Positions 1 through 8,811 of a stretch of DNA of 38,455 nt are shown here, piece after piece (position 1 is the first letter of the stretch; each line of letters opens with the position of its first letter). The stretch covers positions 130,808 to 169,262 of the forward strand of contig JAPLDS010000042.1 of assembly GCA_026391295.1 (NCBI GenBank). Reading direction: 5' to 3'. Under the pieces are notes generated by a model that searched no databases, had not been told where the DNA came from, and saw only the letters and a list, made by a program, of their open reading frames with translations. Position numbers and translations under genes: made by a program. This DNA is from Bacteroidia bacterium. Its GTDB lineage: Bacteria > Bacteroidota > Bacteroidia > Bacteroidales > Prolixibacteraceae.

Positions 1-516
1 ATTAAAACGGTTGAAGGTCCAGACGACTTTGCCTCTATGGAAGAGGTTATCTTTCGTCGATATCAGCGCGTGCTAAATGAAGGGACAGAGCTTCCACAGC
101 TAATCTTAATTGATGGCGGTAAAGGGCAATTAAGTTCCGCCATAAATTCATTGGAGAAATTAAATCTTAGAGGCTCAATCCCAATCGTTGGAATTGCAAA
201 AAGGTTGGAAGAATTGATGTACCCCGATGATCCAGTTCCGCTTTATTTGGATAAAAATTCTGAAACTCTTCGAATTCTACAACAGCTCAGGAATGAGGCA
301 CACAGATTTGGAATTACCTTCCACCGGGATAAACGATCTAAGGCGTTTATCTCAAATGAGCTTTCTAACGTCGTTGGAATAGGTGAAAAGACGATTGAAT
401 TGCTTCTGCAGAAGTTTAAATCAGTCGCTCGATTAAAAGTTACACCTTTTGAAAAAATAGCAGAAGTTGTTGGGAATGATAAAGCGGGAAAAATTCTGGA
501 CTATTTTAAAAAGTAG
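1..516 (+). CDS. uvrC: UvrC excinuclease subunit C, C-terminal part (5' end outside window)
   Basis: UvrC is the nuclease subunit of the UvrABC nucleotide-excision repair complex and cuts the damaged strand on both sides of a lesion. The reading frame is open from base 1 (IKTVEGPDDFASMEEV), so the internal ATG at 37 is not the start and only about 171 C-terminal residues are here. The RNase-H-like endonuclease domain shows LIDGGKGQL, whose Asp is a catalytic position in the family, and RNEAHRFGITFHR, whose His is another. The last ~60 residues form the helix-hairpin-helix DNA-binding domain (SNVVGIGEKTIELLLQ). The gene is convergent with lplA, with 26 bases between the stops and no obvious terminator hairpin. 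Identity is firm; the N-terminal GIY-YIG domain cannot be assessed. Confidence 0.96.
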   Translation: MKTVEGPDDFASMEEVIFRRYQRVLNEGTELPQLILIDGGKGQLSSAINSLEKLNLRGSIPIVGIAKRLEELMYPDDPVPLYLDKNSETLRILQQLRNEAHRFGITFHRDKRSKAFISNELSNVVGIGEKTIELLLQKFKSVARLKVTPFEKIAEVVGNDKAGKILDYFKK

Positions 517-542
517 AATTAATGATTTTGCGATCCTGTGGC

Positions 543-1529
543 TTAAAATAATTGAGCACAGAAATGGTCAACATTCAGGGCTAAATGAGGGGCTCTTTTT
601 TTTGCCATCTCAATAGCCTCTCTTACCAATTTAAAATCGTGCGGTGTTCTGGAAAGAGAATCCTCCAGCTCATTGAAAAATTCTGTATGCTTTGAGTACT
701 TTTCAAATTTTGCGTTTAGGATAACCCCTTTTTCAATAGTTAAAATTACCGTCACCGAATCATCACCAAATTGAATTGAATTTTCAAAAACATATTTAGG
801 CGAATAGCCATATACCCAATCCCAGGTTTCAAATTTATCTTTTGCAATCTTTTGTATAGCACTTTCTTCATCTGTGCTTAGCGGCCGTAGGTCAGTATCC
901 TCTTTTCCTTGGGTAATTTCAGTGAAAATACTGCCAGTAAACTCCTCAATTGTAATGGGGGTCTTTAGATGGCCAAGAATATTCACAACAGGCGATCTAA
1001 CCGACTTAATAGCCTTATCTGCATAACGAGAGTGATCATTTTTAAGACTGTCGGAAAGCATGCTTAAATCGGAATTAAATAGCAAGGTGCCGTGTGATAA
1101 AACTCTCGATTTATAAATATGCATGGCATTACCTGAGATCTTTTTATTATCTATTAAAAGATCATTTCTTCCTGAAAATTCGGCGTTTAAACCAAGACTT
1201 TTCAGGGCCTCAAGAATGGGATTGGTAAAGATTATGAAATTTATTTTATCTCGCTCCGGGCAGTTGTGAATGAAGCTGAAATTTAAATTATTGAGATCTT
1301 GATAGACAGCTCCTCCTCCAGTAATCCGTCGAGCCAGATTTACATCATTAGCTAGAGCACCATTTAAATTTATTTCAGCTAGTAGATTTTGATGTTTTCC
1401 CACAACGATAGAAGGCTCATTGAGGTATAGCAAAAATAGCTCCTCCTCGCCATTTTTTAGGAAATACTCTTCCGTGGCTAAGTTAAAATAAGGGTTATGG
1501 CTATTGGATATGAGGCATCTCATGTGCAT
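543..1529 (-). CDS. lplA: Lipoate-protein ligase A
   Basis: This enzyme activates free lipoate (or octanoate) with ATP and attaches it to lysines of lipoyl domains in 2-oxoacid dehydrogenases and the glycine-cleavage H protein, in the cytoplasm. Numbered from an upstream TTG at 1535, the fold shows the substrate-binding motif RRITGGGAVYQD (69-80) and KKISGNA with the conserved lysine at about 132. The C-terminal accessory domain follows, so the ~328-aa length matches bacterial LplA. I prefer the ATG at 1529 (or 1523) over the TTG, because a TATCTTTG promoter box lies about 30 bases upstream and no Shine-Dalgarno sequence favours TTG. It is a single-gene unit downstream of the tRNA-fMet terminator. 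Confidence 0.93.
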   Translation of the reverse strand: MHMRCLISNSHNPYFNLATEEYFLKNGEEELFLLYLNEPSIVVGKHQNLLAEINLNGALANDVNLARRITGGGAVYQDLNNLNFSFIHNCPERDKINFIIFTNPILEALKSLGLNAEFSGRNDLLIDNKKISGNAMHIYKSRVLSHGTLLFNSDLSMLSDSLKNDHSRYADKAIKSVRSPVVNILGHLKTPITIEEFTGSIFTEITQGKEDTDLRPLSTDEESAIQKIAKDKFETWDWVYGYSPKYVFENSIQFGDDSVTVILTIEKGVILNAKFEKYSKHTEFFNELEDSLSRTPHDFKLVREAIEMAKKRAPHLALNVDHFCAQLF

Positions 1530-1557
1530 TTCCAAATAATGAAGTTAAGATCTGCTG

Positions 1558-1565
1558 CAAAGATA
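1558..1565 (-). promoter_or_regulatory. Candidate -7 promoter box for lplA (TATCTTTG)
   Basis: On the minus strand this reads TATCTTTG, an exact match to the Bacteroidetes -7 consensus TAnnTTTG. It lies between the tRNA terminator and lplA and would give a leader of roughly 20 bases. I see no clear -33 TTTG element, so the call rests on one box plus position. Confidence 0.4.
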
Positions 1566-1615
1566 AACGTTCTTTGGTTATATTTTTATCTAATTGGCTG
1601 TTTGTATTTAAGTAA

Positions 1616-1648
1616 AAACCCCTGTAAGATTTTGACTTACAGGGGTTT
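1616..1648 (-). terminator. Rho-independent terminator of tRNA-fMet
   Basis: A perfect 13-bp inverted repeat (AAACCCCTGTAAG at 1616-1628 and its complement at 1636-1648) has a 7-base loop. Read on the minus strand it begins 4 bases after the tRNA 3' end and is followed by a run of five T. It separates the tRNA transcript from lplA. Confidence 0.88.
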
Positions 1649-1652
1649 CTTG

Positions 1653-1725
<73 letters not shown>

Positions 1726-1973
1726 ATATATCGTTGTACTTAAATGAACGTTGCTGCTTTATGAGGGTACAAATCTAAGGAGAATTAGCGGGAATTCAAA
1801 GGAATCTGGGATAAAAATCATACACAACTGGATTACAGGATGATATGAAATTATTATGGATTGGATTTTAGAGTCAATTCATCCCTAAAATATTTTCAAT
1901 CTTTCTATAAATAGGTTAACTTTATTAAATCATTAACATTAATCCAAAAATTTTAACCTTGTGAGGATTAAGC

Positions 1974-1981
1974 TAACTTTG
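1974..1981 (+). promoter_or_regulatory. Candidate -7 promoter box for glgP (TAACTTTG)
   Basis: TAACTTTG matches the Bacteroidetes TAnnTTTG element and would give a leader of about 55 bases before the glgP ATG. No TTTG at the usual -33 distance is obvious. In the rest of the 319-base gap (1726-2044) I see only AT-rich sequence and one weak 7-bp inverted repeat (ATTTTAG at 1865, CTAAAAT at 1885), and no small gene. Confidence 0.38.
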
Positions 1982-2044
1982 TAAGTTAGAAGTCAAGCGA
2001 AACACGTTATGTGTGTTATTTTCAGAATTTAGAATTTTATAGCG

Positions 2045-4636
2045 ATGGAAAATCAAAACCCAAAAATAAGGCAAGTTGAGAACCTTGGTCCAACTTGGAA
2101 GAAAATTATTGTTGAATCAAATGTTCCAGACGAACTCTTACCACTACGCGAAATTGCTAGAAATATTTGGTGGGTTTGGAGCGACCAAGCGAGATCATTG
2201 TTTAATGACATAGATCCTATAATCTGGGAAAATTGTCAACATAATCCGATTGTTTTATTAGAAGAGACTAGCCTTAGTCGTTATGATGCTCTAAAATCGG
2301 ATGCTGCATTTGTTCAACGGATGAAATCTGTTGAACAACAGTTGAAAAACTATATAGCTGACAGACAAGTTCTTAGGGGCCCTACCATTGCTTATTTCAG
2401 CATGGAGTTTGGATTGCATACCAGTTTAAAGATTTATTCTGGCGGACTTGGAATTTTAGCAGGCGATTTTTTAAAGGAAGCAAGCGATTCTAAAGTTAAT
2501 ATGACGGGTATCGGCCTCTTGTATCGATTCGGTTATTTTAAACAAATTATATCAGGTCATGGAGAGCAGATTGCTCAATATGACGCGGAGCATTTTTCTA
2601 AAATTCCTATCCAACCTGTGATGGATAGCGATGGTTCGTGGATTACCATTGGCATTGACATGCCTGGACGAATTGTATACGCTCACGCCTGGTCTGTAAA
2701 AATTGGAAGTATTACACTCTATCTTTTAGATACGGATCTGGATGTAAATCAGGATTTCGACCGTTTTATAACCCACCATTTATATGGAGGAGATAATGAA
2801 AATCGTTTAAAACAGGAGATGGTGCTTGGCCTAGGAGGGATTAAATTACTCGAAAAACTAGGTCTGCAGTCTGAAATATACCATTGCAATGAAGGGCATG
2901 CCGCATTTATTGGCTTAGAACGGATTAAGAATCTCATGGACCATTACGGTCTTACGTTTGCTCAGGCTCAAGAGATTGTTCGTGCATCAACACTGTTTAC
3001 AACCCATACCCCGGTTCCTGCTGGGCACGACTCTTTTCATGTTGACCTATTTAAGCTTTATATGGGAAGCATGGCTGCCAAAATGAAAATTTCATTGGAT
3101 GAGTTTTTATTTCTTGGTAAAGCTTCATCGCAAGACGACCATTTTAATATGAGCTACTTAGCATCAAATATGTCGCAAGAGATTAATGGCGTTAGTATGT
3201 TGCATGGTAAAATTAGCAAGGAAGTTCTGTCTGATTTATACAAAGGTTTTCTTCCTGAAGAGCTTGAAAATATCGGATATGTAACCAATGGTGTTCATTA
3301 TCCAACTTGGGCAGCTCCCGAATGGAAAATTATTCATGATAAGTTCCTAGCCCCTGAAAATCTGCCGGTTGATATTCACGATTATGAGCAAGAAGAAGAG
3401 ATCCAAGCTTGGACTAAGGTTTATAAAGTAGAGGATGACGTAATTTGGGAAACGAAATCTCAACTTCGTGAAAAACTTATCAATTATGTCAAGCAACGGT
3501 TCTCTGATACGCATATTCAACGGAATGAAAGTCCAAAATATATCTCTGAAGCAACTTCAAAATTAAATCCACAAGCACTTACGATTGGTTTTGCACGTCG
3601 ATTTGCAACCTATAAAAGGGCTCATTTATTATTCCGGAATCTTGATCGATTGGCAAAGATTGTTAATAATCCCGATAGGCCAGTTCAATTTTTATTTGCC
3701 GGGAAAGCCCATCCTGCGGACAAGGCCGGTCAAGATCTGATTAAATTTATCTTTGAGATTTCTAAAAGGCCAGAGTTTATTGGACGAATATTATTCATTC
3801 AAAATTACGATATGAACTTAGCAAAGATGCTCGTTCAAGGTTGTGATGTTTGGATGAACACCCCTACTCGACCGCTTGAAGCTTCTGGTACATCAGGTGA
3901 AAAGGGCGTTATGAATGGTACGCTCCATTTCTCTGTTCTTGATGGTTGGTGGGTCGAAGGGTACAAAAAGGATGCTGGATGGTCGCTCCCTCTTGAGAAA
4001 ACTTTTGATAATGACGAGCTACAGGACGATTTAGATGCAGAAGCTATCTACTCAATCTTTGAAAATGAGATTGTTCCAGCCTATTACTATCGGAATGAAA
4101 AAGGACTTCCAATCTTATGGATTGACTTTATAAAAAATACCTTCGCTGAAGTGGCACCTAATTTTACCACCAAACGAATGATGAAAGATTATTTCAACCG
4201 GTACTATATTCCGTTAGCAGCGCGACTTGGTCTCTTGAAGGATGATAATTACCTAAAAGCTAAAGAGATTTCTGCCTGGAAAGACAAAGTATTAAAGGTA
4301 TGGGATCAAATAGAGGTGGTAAGTATTCAGTTGGCTGATGGAATAACGAACACTTATACCATGGGTAAGACGTATGAAGCTCATCTCGTCTTAGACAACA
4401 AAGGTCTTACTTCTGATGAGATTGGCGTTGAAGTGGTTATTGCAACAGGGACTGAAAATCCACAATATGTTGAAAAGCATGCGTTTGTTGCCGGTAAAAC
4501 GGAGAATGGATTAACTCACTATTCCTTAGAGTTAACACTGACCAAACCGGGAGCTTACAATTATGGTGTTCGGGTTTACCCTAAAAATGAGGCGTTGCCA
4601 AATCGACAAGATTTTAGAATTCTTAAATGGATTTAA
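2045..4636 (+). CDS. glgP: Alpha-glucan phosphorylase, GT35 family with N-terminal DUF3417
   Basis: This cytoplasmic PLP enzyme releases glucose-1-phosphate from the non-reducing ends of glycogen or maltodextrin. The first ~110 residues (LPLREIARNIWWVWSDQARS) match the DUF3417 module that marks the shorter bacterial phosphorylases of about 850 aa, and 863 aa fits. YFSMEFGLHTSLKIYSGGLG and HCNEGHAAF belong to the catalytic core. EASGTSGEKGVMNG carries the PLP-binding lysine at residue 620. A C-terminal extension of about 100 residues (from about 765) looks like an all-beta domain. The ATG at 2045 is the first in frame after the promoter box. No other glycogen gene lies nearby, so it appears to be an isolated unit. 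I cannot tell glycogen from maltodextrin preference. Confidence 0.95.
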   Translation: MENQNPKIRQVENLGPTWKKIIVESNVPDELLPLREIARNIWWVWSDQARSLFNDIDPIIWENCQHNPIVLLEETSLSRYDALKSDAAFVQRMKSVEQQLKNYIADRQVLRGPTIAYFSMEFGLHTSLKIYSGGLGILAGDFLKEASDSKVNMTGIGLLYRFGYFKQIISGHGEQIAQYDAEHFSKIPIQPVMDSDGSWITIGIDMPGRIVYAHAWSVKIGSITLYLLDTDLDVNQDFDRFITHHLYGGDNENRLKQEMVLGLGGIKLLEKLGLQSEIYHCNEGHAAFIGLERIKNLMDHYGLTFAQAQEIVRASTLFTTHTPVPAGHDSFHVDLFKLYMGSMAAKMKISLDEFLFLGKASSQDDHFNMSYLASNMSQEINGVSMLHGKISKEVLSDLYKGFLPEELENIGYVTNGVHYPTWAAPEWKIIHDKFLAPENLPVDIHDYEQEEEIQAWTKVYKVEDDVIWETKSQLREKLINYVKQRFSDTHIQRNESPKYISEATSKLNPQALTIGFARRFATYKRAHLLFRNLDRLAKIVNNPDRPVQFLFAGKAHPADKAGQDLIKFIFEISKRPEFIGRILFIQNYDMNLAKMLVQGCDVWMNTPTRPLEASGTSGEKGVMNGTLHFSVLDGWWVEGYKKDAGWSLPLEKTFDNDELQDDLDAEAIYSIFENEIVPAYYYRNEKGLPILWIDFIKNTFAEVAPNFTTKRMMKDYFNRYYIPLAARLGLLKDDNYLKAKEISAWKDKVLKVWDQIEVVSIQLADGITNTYTMGKTYEAHLVLDNKGLTSDEIGVEVVIATGTENPQYVEKHAFVAGKTENGLTHYSLELTLTKPGAYNYGVRVYPKNEALPNRQDFRILKWI

Positions 4637-4639
4637 ATC

Positions 4640-4798
4640 ATGGAAGAGCAATCGAATACTTCACAGGAGCAAAACTCCAAGCCTTATCCCTATCAAAATG
4701 TGGAACTAAGGTAGGAGATCAAAAAAGGCTGGGAAGAGGTGCAGAAAGCCTTGAAGGATTGCGTTCCGTTTCGAGACCGGGAGAAGAAAAAGAAATAG
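4640..4798 (+). pseudogene. Possible small reading frame interrupted by an in-frame TAG
   Basis: One frame from ATG 4640 to TAG 4796-4798 gives 24 residues, a TAG at 4712-4714, then 27 more. The first part ends PYPYQNVELR. The second reads EIKKGWEEVQKALKDCVPF and then a lysine-rich end, which looks like an amphipathic helix. One change (TAG from CAG or AAG) would make a 52-aa charged protein. Another overlapping frame (4627-4812) is open but has an unprotein-like composition. It may be a decayed gene, a readthrough gene or chance. The start lies 3 bases after the glgP stop, so it would be co-transcribed. I do not recognise the family. Confidence 0.3.
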
Positions 4799-4824
4799 GT
4801 TCTTTAGTTTAGGGGTGACTAATT

Positions 4825-4912
4825 TCAAAGCCATTTGTTTAAACTTACTTCGATGATGATTGGTATTTTGGTATATTTCTCATCTTTGTAAAAAAAAGGC
4901 AAATGGCTTTGA
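4825..4912 (+). promoter_or_regulatory. Long-range inverted repeat covering the tsaB start codon
   Basis: TCAAAGCCATTTG (4825-4837) is the exact reverse complement of CAAATGGCTTTGA (4900-4912). The right arm contains the tsaB ATG (4903-4905). If transcription starts upstream of 4825, the leader can pair over 13 bp and bury the start codon, with a 62-base loop. A near-consensus -7 box (CATCTTTG, 4881-4888) would start transcription inside the loop and leave out the left arm, giving a leader that cannot form the pairing. The function is inferred. Confidence 0.4.
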
Positions 4913-5622
4913 TTTTAAATATTGATACCTCAACAGAAGTCTGTTCTGTGGCTTTAGCGCAGGATGGAAAAATTATTGGCATTCGGGAGAATACCACAGG
5001 ACAAAATCATTCAACTCTGCTAACGACTTTTATCGGCGAGCTACTTGACGAGGCATCCATTGCGGTCAGTCAGTTGGATGCCGTTGCGATATCCGGTGGT
5101 CCTGGCTCTTACACGGGTCTCCGAATAGCCGTTTCAGTTGCAAAGGGGATCTGTTATGGAGCTAGTCTTCCACTGATCGCCATCTCTTCGCTAGAATCCA
5201 TGGCAAATGAAGTTATTAAGTCCCACTTGCCTCACTATTCGAACTCCGAGGATACGGTATTGCTTTGCCCAATGCTTGATGCGCGTCGAATGGAAGTATA
5301 TTCCGCATTTTATGATCCTCAAGGTGTTCAGGTTCGGGATATTCAAGCCGATATCATTGATAATTTATCCTTCTCTTCGATGCTCGAAAATAGCAAGATC
5401 CTTTTTTTCGGAAATGGTGCCGAAAAATGCAGGGAGGCTATTACCCATCCAAATGCTGTCTTTGTCAATGATATACTTACCTTAGCAAGCTATCTGGTGC
5501 CTCTCTCGGAAAGAGCTTTCGCCGCAAAGAGTTTTGTTGATGTGGCCTATTATGAGCCACTTTATCTGAAGGATTTTGTAGCCGTCGCACCAGTAAAAAA
5601 TATCTTTCATAGCCCGAAATAG
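4903..5622 (+). CDS. tsaB: tRNA threonylcarbamoyladenosine biosynthesis protein TsaB
   Basis: TsaB is the non-catalytic partner of TsaD (with TsaE) in transferring the threonylcarbamoyl group to A37 of ANN-decoding tRNAs. The 239-aa protein has the ASKHA fold: ILNIDTSTEVCSVAL at 4-18, HSTLL at 36-40, and GGPGSYTGLR at 65-74, the standard TsaB signature. It lacks the metal-binding HxxxH of the TsaD paralogue, which separates the two. The C-terminal ~110 residues are the variable second lobe. It starts at ATG 4903 with no Shine-Dalgarno sequence but with the start-covering inverted repeat described separately. It lies 65 bases ahead of the glycosyltransferase gene and may be read with it. Confidence 0.94.
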   Translation: MALILNIDTSTEVCSVALAQDGKIIGIRENTTGQNHSTLLTTFIGELLDEASIAVSQLDAVAISGGPGSYTGLRIAVSVAKGICYGASLPLIAISSLESMANEVIKSHLPHYSNSEDTVLLCPMLDARRMEVYSAFYDPQGVQVRDIQADIIDNLSFSSMLENSKILFFGNGAEKCREAITHPNAVFVNDILTLASYLVPLSERAFAAKSFVDVAYYEPLYLKDFVAVAPVKNIFHSPK

Positions 5623-5687
5623 GGATAGCTATTCTCCATTTTGGGTCACATAAACAGTCATAATTCGTTGCATTTTCGCTTTACTGC

Positions 5688-6989
5688 ATGAAAAAAGTCC
5701 TAATCATAACCTACTATTGGCCGCCAAGCGGTGGCGCAGGTGTTCAGCGCTGGGTTAAATTTGCGAAATACCTCCGCGAATTTGGTTGGGAACCTATTAT
5801 CTATACCCCTTTAAACCCGGGCTTCTCAATTACAGACCAAACGCTGTTGCGCGATATTCCGGCTGGTATAACCGTACTAAAAACTCCCATTTGGGAGCCA
5901 TATGAGGCCTATCAGCGACTTATGGGGAAGAAAACAGCTCCTAGCATCACAGATCATGTTGCTGCTAAAAAAAGCACAACTTCTCTTCTGCATAAATTAT
6001 CGGTATGGATCAGGGCGAATCTGTTTATTCCAGATGCTAGAAAGTATTGGATTAAACCGTCGGTGAAGTTTTTAAAGAAATACTTGGCTGAGAACTCTGT
6101 TGACGCCATCGTCTCTACGGGACCGCCACATTCGATGCACCTTATTGCACTTCAGTTAACCCACACGCAAAAGATCCCTTGGGTCGCTGACTTTCGTGAT
6201 CCTTGGACCGATATTGACTACTATAAAGAGATGAATATCTCAGCTTTTGCTGACAGAATACATAAAAAATTAGAGTTAAAGACGATCACGTCTTGTGATG
6301 CATTAGTGGTTGTCGGTCGGGAGATGAAAGCGAATTATGAGTCCTTGGGAGCGACTAATGTGAAATTGATAACCAATGGATTCGATCCACACGATATGGA
6401 TGTGGATGATCTAGTGATGGATTCTAAATTTTCAATTTCCCATATTGGAACGCTGCCACCAAGTTTTAATATGGTTCATTTGTGGCAAGTTCTTGCGGAA
6501 TTAGCGGAGGCAGATCCGGAATTTAAGCGTAATCTCGAAATTAAATTGGTCGGGAAGGTGCAAGGGGCCGTTCTTGACGACATCAACAGCTATGGTTTAT
6601 TTGATCATCTGAATGCTATGGGATATATTTCTCATGATGCTGTTCCACGTATCATGAAACAATCAGCCGTCTTGGCCTTGATTATTAATCGGGACAGTCC
6701 TAATTCGACAGGTATTCTAACTGGTAAAATCTTTGAATATATGGCTTCTGGAAGGCCAATTCTCGCATTAGGACCGGTGCAGGGCGACCTAGCTAAAATT
6801 CTCAACGAAACGTCTACAGGCACGATTGCAGAGACCAACGATTATGAAGGGATTAAAGCAAATATCTTAAATCTCTATCAAAAATATTGTGATAAGAAGT
6901 TGGATTCTAGTCCATCAGCTGTCACCAAATATACCCGCCAAAATCTAACCAAAGAGTTGGCAAATGTCTTGAATCAACTTGTTGACTAA
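5688..6989 (+). CDS. GT4-family glycosyltransferase (GT-B fold)
   Basis: This is probably a cytoplasmic glycosyltransferase of surface-polysaccharide assembly. The 433-aa protein has the GT-B N-terminal signature ITYYWPPSGGAGVQRWVKFA, including the glycine-rich loop after the first strand. A Rossmann-like C-terminal half carries GKIFEYMASGRPILAL near residues 345-361, the GT4 nucleotide-sugar site with its conserved Glu. DFRDPWTDIDYY near 165-180 is typical of the Bacteroidetes members. No membrane span or signal peptide is visible. It is followed after 95 bases by the WbpE-type aminotransferase, which suggests it opens the polysaccharide cluster. Donor and acceptor sugars cannot be read from sequence. 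Confidence 0.85.
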   Translation: MKKVLIITYYWPPSGGAGVQRWVKFAKYLREFGWEPIIYTPLNPGFSITDQTLLRDIPAGITVLKTPIWEPYEAYQRLMGKKTAPSITDHVAAKKSTTSLLHKLSVWIRANLFIPDARKYWIKPSVKFLKKYLAENSVDAIVSTGPPHSMHLIALQLTHTQKIPWVADFRDPWTDIDYYKEMNISAFADRIHKKLELKTITSCDALVVVGREMKANYESLGATNVKLITNGFDPHDMDVDDLVMDSKFSISHIGTLPPSFNMVHLWQVLAELAEADPEFKRNLEIKLVGKVQGAVLDDINSYGLFDHLNAMGYISHDAVPRIMKQSAVLALIINRDSPNSTGILTGKIFEYMASGRPILALGPVQGDLAKILNETSTGTIAETNDYEGIKANILNLYQKYCDKKLDSSPSAVTKYTRQNLTKELANVLNQLVD

Positions 6990-7084
6990 AGATATTTTCA
7001 TTCGTATTTGATACCATCTCTCCCCCTATTGGTGTTATTCGATCCTTTTATTGTGCAGACTAATGAAATTATTAGCAAATTTGT

Positions 7085-8239
7085 ATGGTAGAACTAAACG
7101 AGCATATGGGACATTCGATAAAAATGGTTGATCTTCATGGGCAATACCTAAAGATTAAAGAAGAGGTTGATCAGGCGATTCAAGGCGTTATCGATAGCAC
7201 TTCTTTTATCAGCGGGGAATCTGTGTCTGCCTTTGGTTCTGATCTCGCTTTTTACCTGGGCTCATCCTATGTTATTCCCTGTGCAAATGGAACAGATGCT
7301 TTGCAAATTGCCTACCAAACGCTAGACTTAAAGGCCGGGGATGAAGTTATAATGCCTACTTTTAATTATGTTTCTTCAGCTGAGGCTGCATCATTATTAG
7401 GCATCAAACCTGTTTTTGTGGATGTTTGGGAAGATACGTTTAACCTCAACGAGAATCTTATTGTTTCAAAGATCACTTCCGCAACGAAGGCCATCGTGGT
7501 CGTGCATCTGTTTGGACAATCGGCTAACATGGAGCCGATATTGGGAATTGCGAATCAATATGGATTAAAAGTTATTGAAGATACGGCTCAGTCGCTAGGT
7601 GCTGAATATATTTTTCGCTCAGGAATTGCTAAAAAAACGGGTACAATGGGTGATTTAAGTATTCATTCATTTTTCCCAACTAAAAATCTAGGCTGTTTTG
7701 GTGATGGCGGTGCATTAGCCACCAATTCATTAGAATTGGCTAATAGGGCTAAGATGATTACCCATCACGGGCAAGGGAAACAAAAATATGTGTATGAGAT
7801 GATTGGCTGCAATTCGCGACTCGACACCTTGCAGGCAGCTATCTTGCGCGTTAAATTAAAATATCTGGATAGCTATCTTGCCAGTCGCATGAAGGCAGGA
7901 GACTATTATTCACAGCTATTTCAAAATTCAACAAGCCTTATTGTCCCTGCACGAAGCTCGTTTGCAAAGCATACATTTAACCAATATGTGCTGAAAATCG
8001 ACAAACGCGATTTATTGCAGGATAAGCTAAAAGTTGCAGGTATACCAACCATGATCTACTATCCAAGCCCGCTGCATCTTCAGCCAGCTTTTAAATATTT
8101 AAACTATCAAATTGGAGATTTTCCAATTTCTGAAAAGTTATGCCTCCAGGTTTTGGCTCTGCCAATGCATACCGAACTTACACTCTCCGAACAGGACTAT
8201 ATCTCAAGTACTATTCACCAATTAAATAATTCGTTATGA
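7085..8239 (+). CDS. wbpE: WbpE/WlbC-type UDP-sugar 3-aminotransferase (DegT/DnrJ/EryC1 family)
   Basis: A PLP enzyme of the DegT/DnrJ/EryC1/StrS family. In the Wbp pathway it moves an amino group from glutamate to the C3 ketone of UDP-2-acetamido-2-deoxy-3-oxo-glucuronate. Fold-type I signatures are PCANGTDALQIAY, DEVIMPTFNYVSSAE, VIEDTAQSLGA, and HSFFPTKNLGCFGDGGA with the PLP lysine at about 200. Assignment to WbpE within this large family comes from the neighbours: an acetyltransferase overlapping by 4 bases and a WbpB-type dehydrogenase two genes on. Three possible starts exist (7085, 7106, 7124). MGHSIKMVDLHGQ from 7106 resembles the usual N-terminus, so the first 7 residues may not be translated. 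Confidence 0.85.
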   Translation: MVELNEHMGHSIKMVDLHGQYLKIKEEVDQAIQGVIDSTSFISGESVSAFGSDLAFYLGSSYVIPCANGTDALQIAYQTLDLKAGDEVIMPTFNYVSSAEAASLLGIKPVFVDVWEDTFNLNENLIVSKITSATKAIVVVHLFGQSANMEPILGIANQYGLKVIEDTAQSLGAEYIFRSGIAKKTGTMGDLSIHSFFPTKNLGCFGDGGALATNSLELANRAKMITHHGQGKQKYVYEMIGCNSRLDTLQAAILRVKLKYLDSYLASRMKAGDYYSQLFQNSTSLIVPARSSFAKHTFNQYVLKIDKRDLLQDKLKVAGIPTMIYYPSPLHLQPAFKYLNYQIGDFPISEKLCLQVLALPMHTELTLSEQDYISSTIHQLNNSL

Positions 8240-8811
8240 TAAAGTATACTGCGCATTCTACTGCTATTGTTGACGATAAAAGTGAAATTGGAGCTGGCAC
8301 TACGATCTGGCATTTTAGTCATATTATGGCTGAATGCAAAATTGGCGAACGATGTAACATTGGTCAGAATGTGGTTGTTTCGCCTTTTGTGGTGTTAGGA
8401 AACAATGTAAAAGTTCAGAATAACGTCTCTATTTATACGGGCGTTATTTGTGAAGATGATGTTTTTCTTGGCCCTTCAATGGTTTTTACAAATATTTTAA
8501 ATCCTCGCAGTGCAATTATTCGCAGAGATGAATATTTAAAAACGGTAGTTCGAAAAGGGGCGTCAATTGGTGCTAATGCAACCATAATTTGCGGCAATGA
8601 GATTGGCGAGTATGCGATGATCGGCGCAGGAGCTGTGATCACGAAGGCTGTTAAACCCTACGCACTAGTTTATGGCAATCCTGCCCAACAAATGGGCTGG
8701 GTGAGCGAATATGGACACACCTTAAATTTTGACAAATCGGGGGCTGCAACATGCTGGGAGAGCGGCGAGAAATATGAGCTAAAAAACAATCATGTTTCTA
8801 AGATTAATTGA
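8236..8811 (+). CDS. wbpD: WbpD/WlbB-type UDP-amino-sugar N-acetyltransferase (left-handed beta-helix)
   Basis: This enzyme transfers acetyl from acetyl-CoA to the 3-amino group produced by the preceding enzyme, giving UDP-2,3-diacetamido-2,3-dideoxy-glucuronate. The 191 residues are dominated by hexapeptide repeats ([IV]-G-x(4)) from about 15 to 150 (IGERCNIGQNVVVSP, GASIGANATIICG, IGEYAMIGAGAVITK), which build a trimeric left-handed beta-helix with acyl-CoA sites between subunits. GNPAQQMGWVSEYG near 155-168 matches the C-terminal end typical of WbpD homologues. The ATGA overlap with wbpE indicates translational coupling. The last codons lie in the left arm of a strong hairpin. Confidence 0.88.
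   Translation: MIKYTAHSTAIVDDKSEIGAGTTIWHFSHIMAECKIGERCNIGQNVVVSPFVVLGNNVKVQNNVSIYTGVICEDDVFLGPSMVFTNILNPRSAIIRRDEYLKTVVRKGASIGANATIICGNEIGEYAMIGAGAVITKAVKPYALVYGNPAQQMGWVSEYGHTLNFDKSGAATCWESGEKYELKNNHVSKIN

Noticed and set aside
4627-4812. 61-aa frame overlapping the glgP end
   Set aside because: Composition is unlike a protein and it starts inside glgP; the frame from 4640 looks more protein-like, though broken.
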